Shown piece after piece: positions 1 through 10,893 of a DNA stretch of 64,000 nt. How positions within the stretch are numbered: the first letter of the stretch is position 1; the number at the start of each line of letters is the position of its first letter. The notes below the pieces were generated by a model. The model was not told where the DNA came from, made no database searches, and worked only from the letters and a program-made list of their open reading frames with translations. Position numbers and translations under genes: made by a program. The DNA comes from Pogona vitticeps (Eukaryota; Chordata; Lepidosauria; Squamata; Agamidae), in contig NC_135783.1 of assembly GCF_051106095.1 (NCBI RefSeq), forward strand, positions 309,518,322 through 309,582,321, written 5' to 3'.

Positions 1-14
1 TTGGGTCCAGGCTA

Positions 15-408
15 CAGTGGGGTCTCTACTTAAGAACGTCCCTACATAAGAACAATCCAACTTAAGAACAGCTCCATTTGCTAAATTTTGCTTCTACTTA
101 AGAACAGAAATCCAAGATAATAACAGGAAAAAAAACCTTTCCTGCTCTTTTTTTAACCTTAGGTCATCTTAGGTTAAAAAAAAATTATCCACCTAGTGGT
201 AGAGTACGTATTAACCAGCTTTGCATTAGTTCCTATGGGAACTAATGCTTCAATGTACGAACGCACCTCTACATAACAAAAAAACAGCCAGAACGGATTA
301 ATTGGTTTTCAGTCCATTCCTATGGGAAATTTTGCTTCAACTTAAGAACATTTCAACTTAAGAACACCATTCCAAAACGGATTAAGTTCTTAAGTAGAGG
401 TTCCACTG
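15..408. mobile_element. Tigger-like MITE (family A, TTAAGAAC type)
   Basis: A 394-bp non-autonomous DNA transposon. It starts CAGTGGGGTCTCTACTTAAG and ends in the inverted form of CAGTGGAACCTCTACTTAAG, with a TA on each side (13-14 and 409-410), as expected of Tc1/mariner-Tigger insertions. The interior repeats the words CTTAAGAAC and 'cctatggga'. It has no coding capacity, so it would have depended on a transposase made elsewhere. The family name is inferred from the CAGTGG terminus and TA target site. Confidence 0.75.
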
Positions 409-427
409 TATCTCAAAGACTGTATCT

Positions 428-872
428 ATCAGCCTGTCTGTTAAGATCATCAGGGGAGGCCTTTCTCTCAGCCCCAATACATTCATATGTTCATTTGGTG
501 GGAACACAGGAGAGGGCCTTTTCTGTTGCTACTCCCAGACTCTGGAGCTCCCTTCCATGGGAGGCCAGACTAGCCCCATCTTTGCTATCCTTCCACAAGC
601 AGGCAAAGACCTTTCTCTTCAGGCAGGGTTTTTCTTGATGACTGGTTGACTAGAGTTTGGTTTTAAAGGGACAATGGTATTTCTAAATGTGTTTTCAATA
701 CAACATTTACATGTAGGTTTTAATATGGTATTTGTTTATTTCTTTTTAAAATATTGTAGTAATTTCTTGTTTCAGCTTTTAATATTGTTTCTTTTAATAG
801 TGTAAAGCATCTACAATCCTGTTAGGAGAAAGGCATCATATAAATATTTTAAATAGATAAATAAATAATTAA
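428..872 (+). mobile_element. LINE-2 3' end (ORF2 tail plus 3' UTR)
   Basis: The stretch 'ggagagggccttttctgttg' followed by 'actctggagctcccttcc' matches the well-known last coding part of vertebrate L2 ORF2. It is followed by an AT-rich 3' UTR and a tail with the L2-like words 'gtaaagcatctacaatcc' and 'catataaatattttaaat', ending in a simple AAAT-like run. The copy is 5'-truncated and diverged. It lies 20 bp after the MITE. Confidence 0.7.
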
Positions 873-1568
873 AAACATTTTAAAAAAGAAGTCAGGCCAC
901 TTGTCTTCCTATGTGCTCCTTCTATACTTTAAGACATTTAATTGAAGCCCTTCTTAGTGACTCTGTTGTCCAGGTTGCTTTGTACATATCTTCCTGTCTT
1001 GATTTTACTCAGTTTCTCTGAATTTGATCTTCATTTTCTTCTCATTCTCAACAAATTACAAGATTTTCCTGAATAGAAATTAATGAGCATTTCAGCAGAA
1101 GCCTTTCCTGATATATGCACTTTTAAATACACATTTCTTAATTTTTTACAGATTTTTCTCAATGTATGCATTTTAATACATTTTACCACTGACTGAAGTA
1201 TCTTTATACATATTTTTCAAAAACACATATACTTAGATGTATGCATTTACCTGAACATAATTTTTAAAAGGAAAGAGAAAATCTGGTGCACTCAATTTTT
1301 TCTTCCTGATACTGAAAACCAAATTTTAATCCAAACAAGTTGAATAAATTCATTCAAAAATGATTAATATGATTTTCTTTTCCATTCCTTGGTGCAACAA
1401 GTGTCCATGGAGAAAACGGTCTCCCTGCTGGTGCCCATTTGGTCATGTGATGTTTCAGTGTCAATGTTTTAAATTATCCACATGTTGTGTTTTTCTGGTT
1501 CAAATTTAATACCTCATAATTCTTTCATATTATTGTTTGATATTTCAGCATTTTAATGTATGTTCATT
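873..1568. other. No gene seen
   Basis: AT-rich DNA with no long open frame, no recognisable repeat and no splice-bounded frame that I can support. Confidence 0.5.
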
Positions 1569-1843
1569 AATTTATTTTATGTATTCGCGAAGGCTTTCAC
1601 GGCCGGGATCTAATGGTTGTTTTGGGTTTTCTGGGCTCTTTGGCCATGTTCTGAAGTTTGTTCTTCCTAACGTTTCGCCAGTCTTTGTGGCTGGCATCTT
1701 CAGAGGACAGCAATCTGTCCTCCTTCAGAGGAGTGCTGTTCTCTGAAGATGCCGGCCACAGAGACTGGCTAAACATTAGGAAGAACAACCTTCAGAACAC
1801 GGCCAAAGAGACCAAAAAACCCACAACAACCAATTTATTTTAT
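1569..1843. mobile_element. Palindromic Penelope-like repeat with 12-bp target duplication
   Basis: The left arm (from 1,581, 'tattcgcgaaggctttcacg') and the right arm (about 1,735-1,831) are reverse complements of each other, giving a hairpin-like unit of about 250 bp. The words 'gaaggctttcacggccggga', 'gggctctttggcca' and 'ccacaacaacca' are those of squamate Penelope-like element (PLE) ends, recognised from memory. A perfect 12-bp duplication, AATTTATTTTAT, lies at 1,569-1,580 and 1,832-1,843, so this head-to-head form is a real insertion. No reverse transcriptase or GIY-YIG frame is present. Confidence 0.65.
1671..1703 (-). ncRNA. Hammerhead-ribozyme-like core in the Penelope-like repeat
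   Basis: On the minus strand this reads CTGAAGA, then TGCC, a 13-nt loop region, GGCG, then AAAC. That is the hammerhead layout: CUGANGA box, stem II closed by GCC/GGC, then GAAA. The plus-strand mate at about 1,743-1,774 has the same order but GGCT in place of GGCG. Penelope-like elements are known to carry such ribozymes in their pseudo-LTRs. The cleavage triplet and stems I and III were not confirmed, so activity is unproven. Confidence 0.45.
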
Positions 1844-1915
1844 CTTATTTTAACTTTTATAAGTTGCCCTGGAAACCTGTTGAAAAGAATGCTATAAATC
1901 AGATAAATAGAAATC

Positions 1916-1990
1916 TTCCTAGAACATAGCCAAGCAGCCCGAAAAACCTACAACCACCATTGGATCCTGGTCATGAAAGCCTTGGTGTAT
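1916..1990 (+). mobile_element. Penelope-like repeat fragment
   Basis: The words 'gaacatagccaagcagcccg', 'aaaaacctacaaccacc' and 'ggtcatgaaagcctt' match the outer half of the same type of PLE end as at 1,581-1,831. It lies only about 75 bp beyond that copy and is more diverged. It looks like an independent older fragment. Confidence 0.5.
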
Positions 1991-2075
1991 GCTTCCTAGA
2001 TTTGTTTTCTATTAGTTTTTGCTTATTCCTTTCCTTTCACTTACTGCTACATGCATATTTTAACCTTTACTGTTT

Positions 2076-2210
2076 CCTCCTCCTCCTCCTCCTCCTCCTC
2101 CTCCTCCTCCTCTTCTTCTTCTTCTTCTTCTTCTTCTTCTTCTTCTTCTTCTTCTTCTTCTTCTTCTTCTTCTTCTTCTTCTTCTTCTTCTTCTTCTTCT
2201 TCTTCTTCTT
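2076..2210. repeat. (TCC)n-(TTC)n microsatellite
   Basis: About 12 TCC units pass directly into about 33 TTC units without interruption. This is a polypurine/polypyrimidine tract on one strand, of a kind that can form triplex DNA. Open frames across it are artefacts of the repeat. Confidence 0.97.
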
Positions 2211-4714
2211 TGAGATCTTCACCCTCCTAGGTGTGTCCCTGTAGGCCTGAAGAGGTATGAAGATCAAAACTCATTTTTTCTGATGCTCCTTAATAAGAAC
2301 AGCTCATTCTCTTCTCTTACCTGCACAAGCATCATAGTTAAGGCAAATATTTGTATTTTCTGATGCTGCACAGCATGGTATTTCTGATCTCCTGCATTCC
2401 TCAACAGCATCCCTTTTGCAAAAAACAATACAGCAAACCTGTTACGGTAACCATGGGTGACTGATTGTGTTTGAAGGGAAAAAAAGAGCTCGGTGGGTGC
2501 TCTTTGCCACAGTTCCTTTTCATCTTGAGCAGATAGAAGATGTGACATTTTACTTTTCTGCTTCTCTGAACAAATGAAAAAAATTAACTTTCCTTGCTTG
2601 GGTTTTGCTTTGAGCATTATGGCTTATTTTCAGTCCCCTTAATTAACTTATTCTCACAAATCAACCCATGCCCTCATCTATCTCTTTCCATTTTGCTCAC
2701 CCATTGCAGTTGGGGTTGGGGAATTAAAACTCTACAGAGTACAATCCCACTAAAATCAATGCGACTTAAGCAGCCTATTTGTGCACAGGATTACTGCCAA
2801 AACATCTAGAGTTTTGTTTGGACACCTAACCTTTAAAGCCTTGTGTTGGCAAAAGATGAACTTTAACAAACAAAAAAAATGACACTCCTTTCTATGCTTT
2901 GCACTTTCTAATGTAAACAATGTCTTCATACCTTGTTTTTGTGGGATATCTCTGTTGGAGGCACAGAACACAATTCAATGCACAGTTAAGCACATATAAA
3001 CCCTGGTTCAATCAATGGGACTTAACTGTACACTGCATAGCAGCCACTGGATTTTAGAGCGAAGGCTGTCTGGGTAGACTCATGAAGCTGTAGGAGATAA
3101 AGGCCATGCTATCAACAGGTTCACTGGGGAAGTTGGGAAAAGTATAATGGCTAAGAAAAGGCAAAGTAGTATTCATACAGCTTATGAACAAATGGGGGGG
3201 GGGGGACCTTATTTTCTTATTCTGTGCAATGTATTACCAGCACAGTGTGGTGAGCTAGCACTCTGTAATGCAGCTAAAAATTCAGGTTGCTGCTAGGATT
3301 TGAATACTAGTGTTGCATACATATTTTGTCTCAAAATTTCCCATGCTCTTTGTTTGCACAGAAATGAGGAATCAATGTCACCACATTTCTTTAGGGAAAG
3401 AGACATTTTCCAACAGTTCCTCAAACATGGGGCTTGCCATTATTAGTGGTTGTACCACAGCTTTGCACTCCTGGGGACTGTAGGTTTTTTCACGGTAGGT
3501 TTCCAGTGGCAGCTGTGAGAGTCTGGCCATTATTATGCATGTGGTGCAATGACCTCTATTCTGTGTCATTCCGAGGCATTGGGATGGAAGTGTTGTGGAG
3601 GCAGCACCCTGAAAAACAGTGGCAAAAGCTTGGAAATTGTTCTGCAAAATGGTCTTCAGTTTTGATTTTAAAAAAGAAAGCGTCTTGAGAAAATTTGGCT
3701 CCCTAAAAATTGTCATTCCTTAGGGTTCCCCAGGACCCCCAACTGTCACATTTCAAGGGTTCTTCATAGATACATTTTGTGCTATTCCACATTGCATGCT
3801 TGTTTTTGTAATTGCCAATATTTGTAGTTCAGCTTTCTCATGCGATTTGAGTTACAGGATTTGCATCTATAAGTAGTACTCCTTCTCTCCATGCGAATGG
3901 TATGGAAACACTGATCTTATTCCTGCATCGCCATCATTGAACTGCAAAAATATCTTACCTAGAAGATTTTTTTTAAAAAAGTATTTCCCCCCCCCCCCTT
4001 AGGGCTTGTCTACCATGGCAATTGAAGTGGGCTGGAGAGGACTACATAGTGTTGCCAGGAGGTCTGGTATGCCATTGGTGAAATCATCCCACCCAAATGG
4101 CACACAGACCTCAAGCAACTCTATTTGGACTGCAGCAGCCTACTGTCAATTTGCCAATATCATAAGACAGGCACTTCAGGATATTGGCGAATTAAGTACC
4201 TCCTCATCTCCATGGAGGGGCCTAGGAAGTGAAAAAAGCAGCAAATTATTTTTACAAATAAAAGCCAGCCACCACAGTTTTTCTGTTTCTCCTTCCAGCC
4301 AATCAGAGTGGATGTGAGATGAAGAAAATTTCCAGTGCTCCCTATGCTGCTAAGGCAACAGAAAACACATGGGATAGAGGTGGCAGATGAGTGGGCAAAC
4401 CGGTTAGTGTATGATGATTCTTTGCTCCTTTGACCAGCCCAGAGGCTACAAAAGACTGGGATGCTGATTCCTTCCCCCCCCCCCAAATATGGACAGGTTG
4501 TCTTGTATTAATAGAGAGAATAATGGCTGGGTTTGAGAGTAGGAGGAAATCGTAGTGAACCATTTTCTGGATCTGAACACACATACACACCTCATCTATT
4601 AGGGCGGGAAAGAAAAGAGGGCCAGGTAAGTTAGCTTTTTCCAAGGTTTCTGTTGTGTAAAGGAATTGAGGGTGCAGACAGGGAAAGAAAGGCTGAGAGA
4701 AAGGATAAATTTCT
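2211..4714. other. No gene seen; a G run, two C runs and short repeat relics
   Basis: Minus-strand open frames at 2,264-2,617 and 3,378-3,716 show no recognisable domain or splice context, and I treat them as chance. Around 2,740-2,800 and 2,960-3,050 are relics of a palindromic repeat with the word 'caatgggacttaac'. Runs of G or C of about 10 bases occur near 3,195, 3,988 and 4,474. A short inverted match to 5,686-5,706 lies at 4,176-4,197. Confidence 0.4.
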
Positions 4715-5480
4715 TTTGCTCCCCAAGCCCGGAAATAACGACGCAGACAACAAACTTTGGGTTTAAATCTGGGCCACACTTTATTAAACCAAATTAATTC
4801 AACCAGGTAAGTAACCAATTCCAAACTTGAGGGGGCCTGCGGTAGTGCGGGGAAATAACACCAAATAATCCTTATTAGTCAATGGGCGAGTCCCAGGCCC
4901 CAGGTTCCAGCTGTCTGATGACCGGAGGACCCTAAAAGGCCTACTAACACCCCGAACCTCTAGCCATCGTATTTGATGACCTTTTGGTTCGAAAGTGTAC
5001 ACGCACCTCAGTCACCTTTGGTCCTGTAATTGCATGATCCGCAGAAACCGTCAGGACTGAAGCGTTGTTAATTATTGATAATTACCAAAGGGAGACACCG
5101 TGACAACCAGTTATTCCCGCACTACCCGCCCGTGTGACCGTTAACATGAACCATGACAAGCACCCCTAAATTAAAAACCCTATTCCAGTGTGGGATAGGC
5201 GAAAAATCCCCCCATCCATAAGCCAATCAGGATAGAGGTCAAAAATTCCTATCCAGCCCCATAAACAGGCGACCCAAAATCACACTAGAAAGAGGGTGGG
5301 CGGGTGGGTGCTGAAAACGAAAGAGCCCTGCATCACGGGCCGACGCCCTTTTATAGCGTCACAGCCCGGGCTCCTGTCATGTGACCCCCTTGCTGCCTGC
5401 GTCGCTCCAGGGCCAGGAGAGCAAAATCGCACGCAGGGCTCAATGGCGCGAAACGGCGCCCATCGCGCGCGCGAGCCCTT
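4715..5480 (-). mobile_element. DIRS-type (tyrosine-recombinase) terminal region, fossil
   Basis: Read on minus, the outer end is 'aataaagtgtggccc' followed by 'gtcgttatttccgggcttgg'. This is the same end seen at 35,532 (minus) and 27,099 (plus), where recombinase-retroelement coding parts lie next to it. A polyadenylation signal AATAAA is at 4,780-4,785 and a TATAAAAGGG box is at about 5,348-5,356, in a CpG-rich stretch. The short inverted repeats shared by the family (about 4,837-4,859 and 5,110-5,131) are present. No coding part is visible. It may be a solo terminal unit or a non-autonomous copy, and the right border is uncertain. Confidence 0.55.
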
Positions 5481-6414
5481 TTTACATTTCCAGTTTTTTG
5501 CCTTTGCTGATCAATAAACTCGCCACAGCTAAATCTGCTGCCACGGATTTTCTTGACCAGCCCTTTAAGAGAAGCCAGAGAAATTTTTTTAAAATAACTG
5601 ATAATGCATATTTTTCCTGCTTCAATAGAGACTAAAGGGGAGAAATCACTTCTCTTGCCCTTTTGCCAAGGAGCAGAAGTGTTCAATTTGCTAATATCCT
5701 GAAGTGGCTCGGTTATTAAGCTAGTTCACGAAACTGGACATTCAAATTAGCAGAAGCCATGACAGCCAGAAGGCTCACTTTCAGTCTGTTTCCAGAAATC
5801 ACACATGCTAGAAAAGGACCAAACCAGAATGATCCTACTCACACCAGAAAAGTAGGGGTGCATTTTGCCGACAGTTTGGTCCTCTGTGGAGATAGGTTGC
5901 TTCGCTCCTTTTTCCACCAATCACATGATGAAATTGCTGGAGTAAACCAAATCATACCCAGAGTGTTCCTAACAAGCGTTCCTGGTCCTGTCAGGGGGTT
6001 CTACTGTTTTGGTGCAAGTGGGATGGCTCAGGTTTGTGCATTTCCAGTATGATTGGGAATGGACTAAAAGTGATTCTTTTGGCTGACAAGGCTCACTCTG
6101 GTTCAAATTTCTGAAGAGAAGAGAAGCATTGGTAAATAACAGCCAAACAAAATTGCCTCTACTGTGGGTATATGTATGTGTGTGTGTATTGAAACATTAT
6201 AAAAGTATGCTGATGTGATTCTGTAATTACTTATGCTTTGGTCTATTACATGACTTAATTGAGACTTTTTTAAAACTTAGGGCCTGATCCCATTGCTTGA
6301 ATAAAATGGCAGAGGGATCTTTTCTTTTGGAGTCTGGCTAAAGTCACATTGCTTTAGCCTTGATTCCAAAGTTTTGTGTTGGTGTGTATGTCCTCACATT
6401 TGTCGCTACCCATT
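5481..6414. other. No gene seen
   Basis: A plus-strand open frame at 5,759-6,052 has no recognisable domain, and no splice sites frame it. A short inverted match to 4,176-4,197 occurs at 5,686-5,706. Near 6,170-6,190 is a small TG-rich run. Confidence 0.4.
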
Positions 6415-6783
6415 CCCCCACTACTAGGTAAAGGTAAAGGTTCCCCTTGACAATTTTTTTTGTCCAGTCATGTTCGACCCTAGGGGGCGGTGCTTATCCC
6501 CATTTCCAAGCCACAGAGCCAGCGTTTTGTCTGAAGACAATCTTCTGTGGTCACATGGCCAGTGCGACTTAGACACGGAAGGCTGTTACCTTCCCACCAA
6601 GGTGGTCCCTATTTATCTACTCGCATTTGCATGCTTTCGAACCGCTAGGTTGGCGGGAGCTGGGACAAGCAACGGAAGCTCACTCCATCGCGTGGATTCG
6701 ATCTTATGACTGCTTGGTCTTCTGACCCTGCAGCACAGGCTTCTGCAGTTTAGCCCACAGCACCACCACGTCCCCCACTACTA
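6415..6783 (-). mobile_element. Sauria SINE with 12-bp target duplication
   Basis: The minus strand has the tRNA-derived head ('tggtgctgtgggctaaactg', B-box-like 'gatcgaatccacgcgatgga'), the body words 'agctcccgccaacctagcgg' and 'gtagataaatagggacc', and the tail 'ccctttaccttt'. This is the Sauria (Squam1) SINE of squamates, whose tail copies the BovB 3' end. The element is 6,427-6,771. The direct repeat CCCCCACTACTA flanks it at 6,415-6,426 and 6,772-6,783, so this is an intact insertion. Confidence 0.93.
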
Positions 6784-6799
6784 CTGCCTGTAAAAACAA

Positions 6800-7190
6800 G
6801 ATCAGTCATGGGGGGATGATGATGGGGTGATCAGGCTGGTGGGGGCAGTTGAAGGGGCGGGGCAGGAATCAATCAGGTGGTAGAGCAAGGTGACAAGCTA
6901 TTGGGGGGCTTAAAGTCTTATGGGGTGTTGTGGGTTGTGGGGACCATTAGGCAGGAGAGCAAGGTGGCAGGCTGATGGGGCACTTTTGGGCTGGGAGGCA
7001 TTCAGGCATTTGGGGGCAATCAGGTGGGAGAACCGGGTGACAGGCTGTTGGGAGAGCTTGTGGGGGGGCAGTTGGTTTGGTGTGGGGAATTGTGCTTCTG
7101 GGGGGCCATCAGGATGGGGTGGGAGTGATACGGTTGGCATGGTGCATTGGGTGGGTGAACGAGGGGGTGATCAGACAGGCAAGTGAGGGG
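6800..7190. repeat. Degenerate G-rich minisatellite, period about 72-75 bp
   Basis: The phrase 'caggtggtagagcaaggtga' (about 6,873) recurs in altered form at about 6,948 ('gcaggagagcaaggtggcag') and about 7,021 ('caggtgggagaaccgggtga'), giving spacings near 75 and 72 bp. The plus strand has many GGGG runs, so quadruplex formation is possible. Overlapping open frames in several phases come from the low complexity. Confidence 0.65.
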
Positions 7191-8440
7191 ACTTTTACAC
7201 ATGTGGAATCGATTCCAATGAATCAGGTCTGCCTTAAAATTAGCATACCTCTGAGAGAGGAACAGGAAAACACATTTCCATGGAATACTACTCTACACAT
7301 GCATGTGCCTCATGTGTGCAACTAATCTGAATTGGGTTTCTTTTAGCAAGACCTGATATAAGAGCAGTTTTTATTGTTGGTAGGATCAGGCTCCAAGCTA
7401 TATTTTTTAATGTTTTTATTATGTATTTGTAATGCTCTAGTTAAGTTCTTATTTTGAAACACCATATTAAGTTTTGTCAAAAAAACAACAACCCTACTTA
7501 TATATTTCATTAAGTTTCTTAGTTTCATTGCTAAAACATATAAAGTTTTTGTAGTTAGAATTTTTGGATATCCAATAGATAGGGAACAATATAACACACA
7601 TATATCTCCTTGCATTTGCTTGTTCAATAAAAAGAAGAAAAAGTAGAGATTTTTCTGGACATTCAGTTTTTCTGTATTGCATGGGGCAGAAAACTTAAAA
7701 GATGTTAAAAAGAAGAGAGTAAATACAAGGTTCAAAATACAAAATATTTATCTGGTTCATACTGGAATTAACCTATTCTGGGATAAATGCGAGCTGTGGC
7801 AAACACAGGCTTTTGATTTTACATAGCGGTCTACAAAATTATATAGGGCTCTTAGGGAGAGGTTCAAGTGACAGACTTTCTGATCTGACACTTTTATACA
7901 TACTAATTTTTCTAGATTTGAAAGCCTCTGCTTCCATTAAGGCAACCTACTGGCAACAATACTTCTGTTCCTTGGTTCACTAAAAAAATGGTATGGGACA
8001 TTTTTGTCTCAGTACTTCGCATTGGCTGGAAAGAGAGAGAGCGAGCGAGAGAGAGCACACTAATGACAGTTTTGGATCTCAACTGGTTATTATTTGTTTA
8101 AAAAAAACAACAACAGAAAAACCCCTAAAAACAATAAAGGAAAGGGGTTAAAAAAAGCACCTAAGCAAATTGTAGTGAAGACATGTCTAAAATATGCCAT
8201 CCATGTGTTAATCGTGATTGCTTCCTCTTTATTTATCTAATTACAAACTCCCTTTATTTATTTTACTCTTATTTCCCCCGTGTGTATTAGTTAAAAATAA
8301 TAAAATTGGGGCAAAATGAGCAAAGAGAGATTTTACTATTCATTATCCGACTAACCATTTTAAGTCCTACTGTGCATAGTCTGCCTTTTTATGTATTGCA
8401 CTCTGATTCAGTGTCTGTTCTTTGGACTTGTTTTACATTG
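7191..8440. other. No gene seen
   Basis: AT-rich sequence. A minus-strand frame at 7,343-7,735 is rich in F, L and N, as expected of chance translation of AT-rich DNA. A short (GA)n-like run lies near 8,030-8,055. Confidence 0.45.
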
Positions 8441-8533
8441 TTTCACTGTTTTTAAATTATTTTGAGTCATACTATTGATTGCACCCCACCCTGAGGTTTT
8501 CAGCTATAGAGCAGAATATAAATATTTTAAGAG
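8441..8533 (+). mobile_element. L2-type 3' tail
   Basis: The words 'gattgcaccccaccctgagg' and 'gagcagaatataaatatttt' match the terminal part of L2-like LINEs in squamates. Only the last part, less than 100 bp, is present. Confidence 0.5.
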
Positions 8534-10410
8534 ATAATTTTCAAAGTTCCATTCAACTTTAGGAACACTAGACCTCAATAAATTAGAGGCACACAGAACT
8601 TTCGCCTCTGATCTTGTGTGGCAGAGCAAATCAATATTTTACAAGGCAATGCTAAAAATGAGGGCAGCCCAAACAAAATGTTATAACTTTAAAAATGAGC
8701 TTTGTATCACTGCCATATCTGGCACAGTTTTGTCAGACTGTCTGGTCTTATTCTGTACCAAATTTGGTATGGTCTGGGTAAAATGTTTTCGAGTTATGAT
8801 TTTTGTACAATTGATTAGCCCACCCCCATGCAACGACAAGTGACCATAAGCTCCAGGGCACAATAAGTTAAAAAAAAAGCCACAACTAAGAGTTTTTATT
8901 GGTTTTTCTCTTAAAAATAATATCAATTCCACCAGCTTTTCTATATTGTGAATAAACCGAATCTGTGGTTGTGGAAATATTTAAGAGTTTATATGGCCCT
9001 TTCAGACAGTTCAGACTGCAATGTTATAACTGTAAGCATGCTCAGTAAAGATTACCAAGAAAAACAAAGGCTTGTTGAGAATTCCTGTACCCACCTGCTC
9101 CAAAGCTGTGAACTTGCTTCATCTTTGGCTAAAAGGCATTCTGGTGGTTACTCACAGGGTGGTTAATGGGAAAGCAGTAAAGACTACTGGCAGTCATGAG
9201 CTTGCGGATTAATTGGAGGAGGCTGTGGCGAGAGTGAGCCACGAAGGAGGTGAACAAGGCCACTCTGGGTCTCAGTGGCACCACTGTTGGTTCAGCAGTC
9301 ACAGCAGTTCAAAGTGGCCACCCACCACTTCGAAGTGCTCCTGGCGCTGTGTTCAGAGTGCACCCTGCTTCAGTAACCTGGCAGAGTAACAGAGCTTCCA
9401 AGACCACCTGCTCTACACTCCCAGTTACTAATTTTTTTTAATCAATTGGCACTTTATATAGAGATTGCATGGAGCTCATGCTGGGACCGTTAATTACTGC
9501 CATGGGGGGAATGCACAGTTTCACTGAGTCAAAAGGCTGGTGGGAAGGAGGGGGGTGGGGTTTCTTGGAAAAAATGGCATGCAACAACAATTGAAAAGAA
9601 GTTTCCAGAGGCAGCTGATACTCTGTTGGTCATTCAAACAGGTTGCATGTGTGTGTGTTGGATGGAATCATAGGGTCTCACAGAAAGTCTTTGTGGCTCA
9701 GGTTTCTGCCTGGTTTCCTTCAGCAACAACTGAGGGCAAGTATTCCTATGTACACTGAGCAGGAGCAGAGTTTCAAGACCTTCATTTTTTCAGATGATAA
9801 CCCCTAGAATCCCCAGCAAGCAATCGGGGATGGAAGCTGTGGTCTGAAAAAAACATTTTAAAGTTCTTGACTATGGTTGGGAGCAACCACTGCAGAATTT
9901 GTTGGGGTATAGTTTCCTTCTCAGTAAATGTGCATCAGTGCTTGCTGCTGTTAGAAACGTTCAATTTTGCTTGTCGTTTCCAAAGTAGAGGAAGGGCACT
10001 TCCAATGAAAAATGAATAGAAAGCTTCCTGCCCTTTTAAAATATTTTTAAAGGAAACTTCAGTTTTTATTACTTCCCCAGTCTAGTGAATCTGCAGTGCC
10101 TTTGTTGGGTAAGCACCAGTAGTTGATCAACAAGGACTTACTTCTGAGTAAATATGCCAACATGGATTTGCAACATCATACCTATTTACCTGTAAGTTCC
10201 AATAAGTTGGACTTGCTTTGTGTAGGCCTGCCAGGGATTGAGGCACATGAAAAACAAATCATGACCAGTATCCAGATAGTCACTAAAATATTAGACCTTC
10301 CCTAGGTGTTGGTATGTAAGTGGATTAATTTGCAGTTCACCTTCATTGCTAATAACTTGGGCAATAATATACTTTAAAAGTTGTTTTCCATGGATATGTG
10401 GGAAGGTGCT
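8534..10410. other. No gene seen; one decayed palindromic MITE
   Basis: Around 9,782-9,870 are the words 'cccctagaatccccagca' and 'atcggggatggaagctgtgg', which resemble the common squamate hAT MITE core (ACTCCCAGAATCCCC and its complement), strongly decayed. A piece near 10,128-10,150 carries 'ggacttacttctgagtaa', part of another widespread palindromic repeat. The plus frame at 8,616-8,843 is not recognised. Confidence 0.4.
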
Positions 10411-10636
10411 GGTTCATTAGCTCAGTCAGTTAGGTAGAGTTTGTGAGTCTGATTCTCTGCTGTGCCTTTGGGGAGGACAGCCAGCCTGTTGGCCTTGGGC
10501 AAGCTGCACAGTCCCAGGGTGCCCCCCTGAAGAAGGGAATGGTAAACTACTTCTGAGCATTCTCTACCTAGAAGACCTTGTAAATGATTACCACAAGTCA
10601 GAATTGACTTGATGGCACACTGTTATTATTATGTAG
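10411..10636 (+). mobile_element. tRNA-derived SINE with 'GACTTGATGGCAC' tail
   Basis: The head 'ggttcattagctcagtcagt' resembles a tRNA A-box. The middle has 'ccttgggcaagctgcacag', and the tail is 'cagaattgacttgatggcac' followed by a TTA run. A related tail is at 40,128-40,265. It is a retroposed short element without coding capacity. Confidence 0.6.
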
Positions 10637-10779
10637 GCTGGTAAGGAGGGAGAGAAATAGATAGGTGGAATGCAGAAGAATAGACGGCTATATTATTGTA
10701 TGGGCTCCAGTTCAGCCTTTGGAGCTGGATGGTATTGGATTGCTATTCCCTTAAGCAGTACCATAAATTTCAGATGTTT

Positions 10780-10882
10780 CCACCCCATGCAACCCAGTGG
10801 GTGTTGATGGCCAAGGAAGGATTTGAAACCAAATCACCAGAGTCCTAGTTTGACAATCTATTAACTACACTACACTATCTGT
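10780..10882 (-). mobile_element. tRNA-derived SINE head, minus orientation
   Basis: Read on minus, 'gtagtgtagttaatagattg', 'actaggactctggtgatttg' and 'gtttcaaatcctt' form a typical tRNA-like head with a B-box-like GGTTTCAAATCC. A sister copy lies at 46,388-46,482. The mariner inserted 13 bp away. Confidence 0.55.
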
Positions 10883-10893
10883 CTGTCATGTAG

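Noticed and set aside
1960-2267. Frames with poly-L/poly-F (plus) and poly-K/poly-R (minus)
   Set aside because: They translate the TCC/TTC microsatellite and have no coding context.
4342-4824. 160-codon minus frame
   Set aside because: It runs from unannotated DNA into the DIRS-type terminus; no domain is visible.
5440-5490. CpG island and host promoter
   Set aside because: The block is short and continuous with the DIRS-type terminal region; no host exon follows. Not excluded, but not supported.
6800-7190. CRISPR-like array
   Set aside because: The units are degenerate, lack unique spacers and sit in a vertebrate genome; a minisatellite explains them.
10411-10480. Possible tRNA gene (A-box-like head)
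   Set aside because: No complete cloverleaf; the downstream body and tail show a SINE. The same applies to the heads at 10,780, 24,424, 38,432, 46,388, 57,784 and 61,733.
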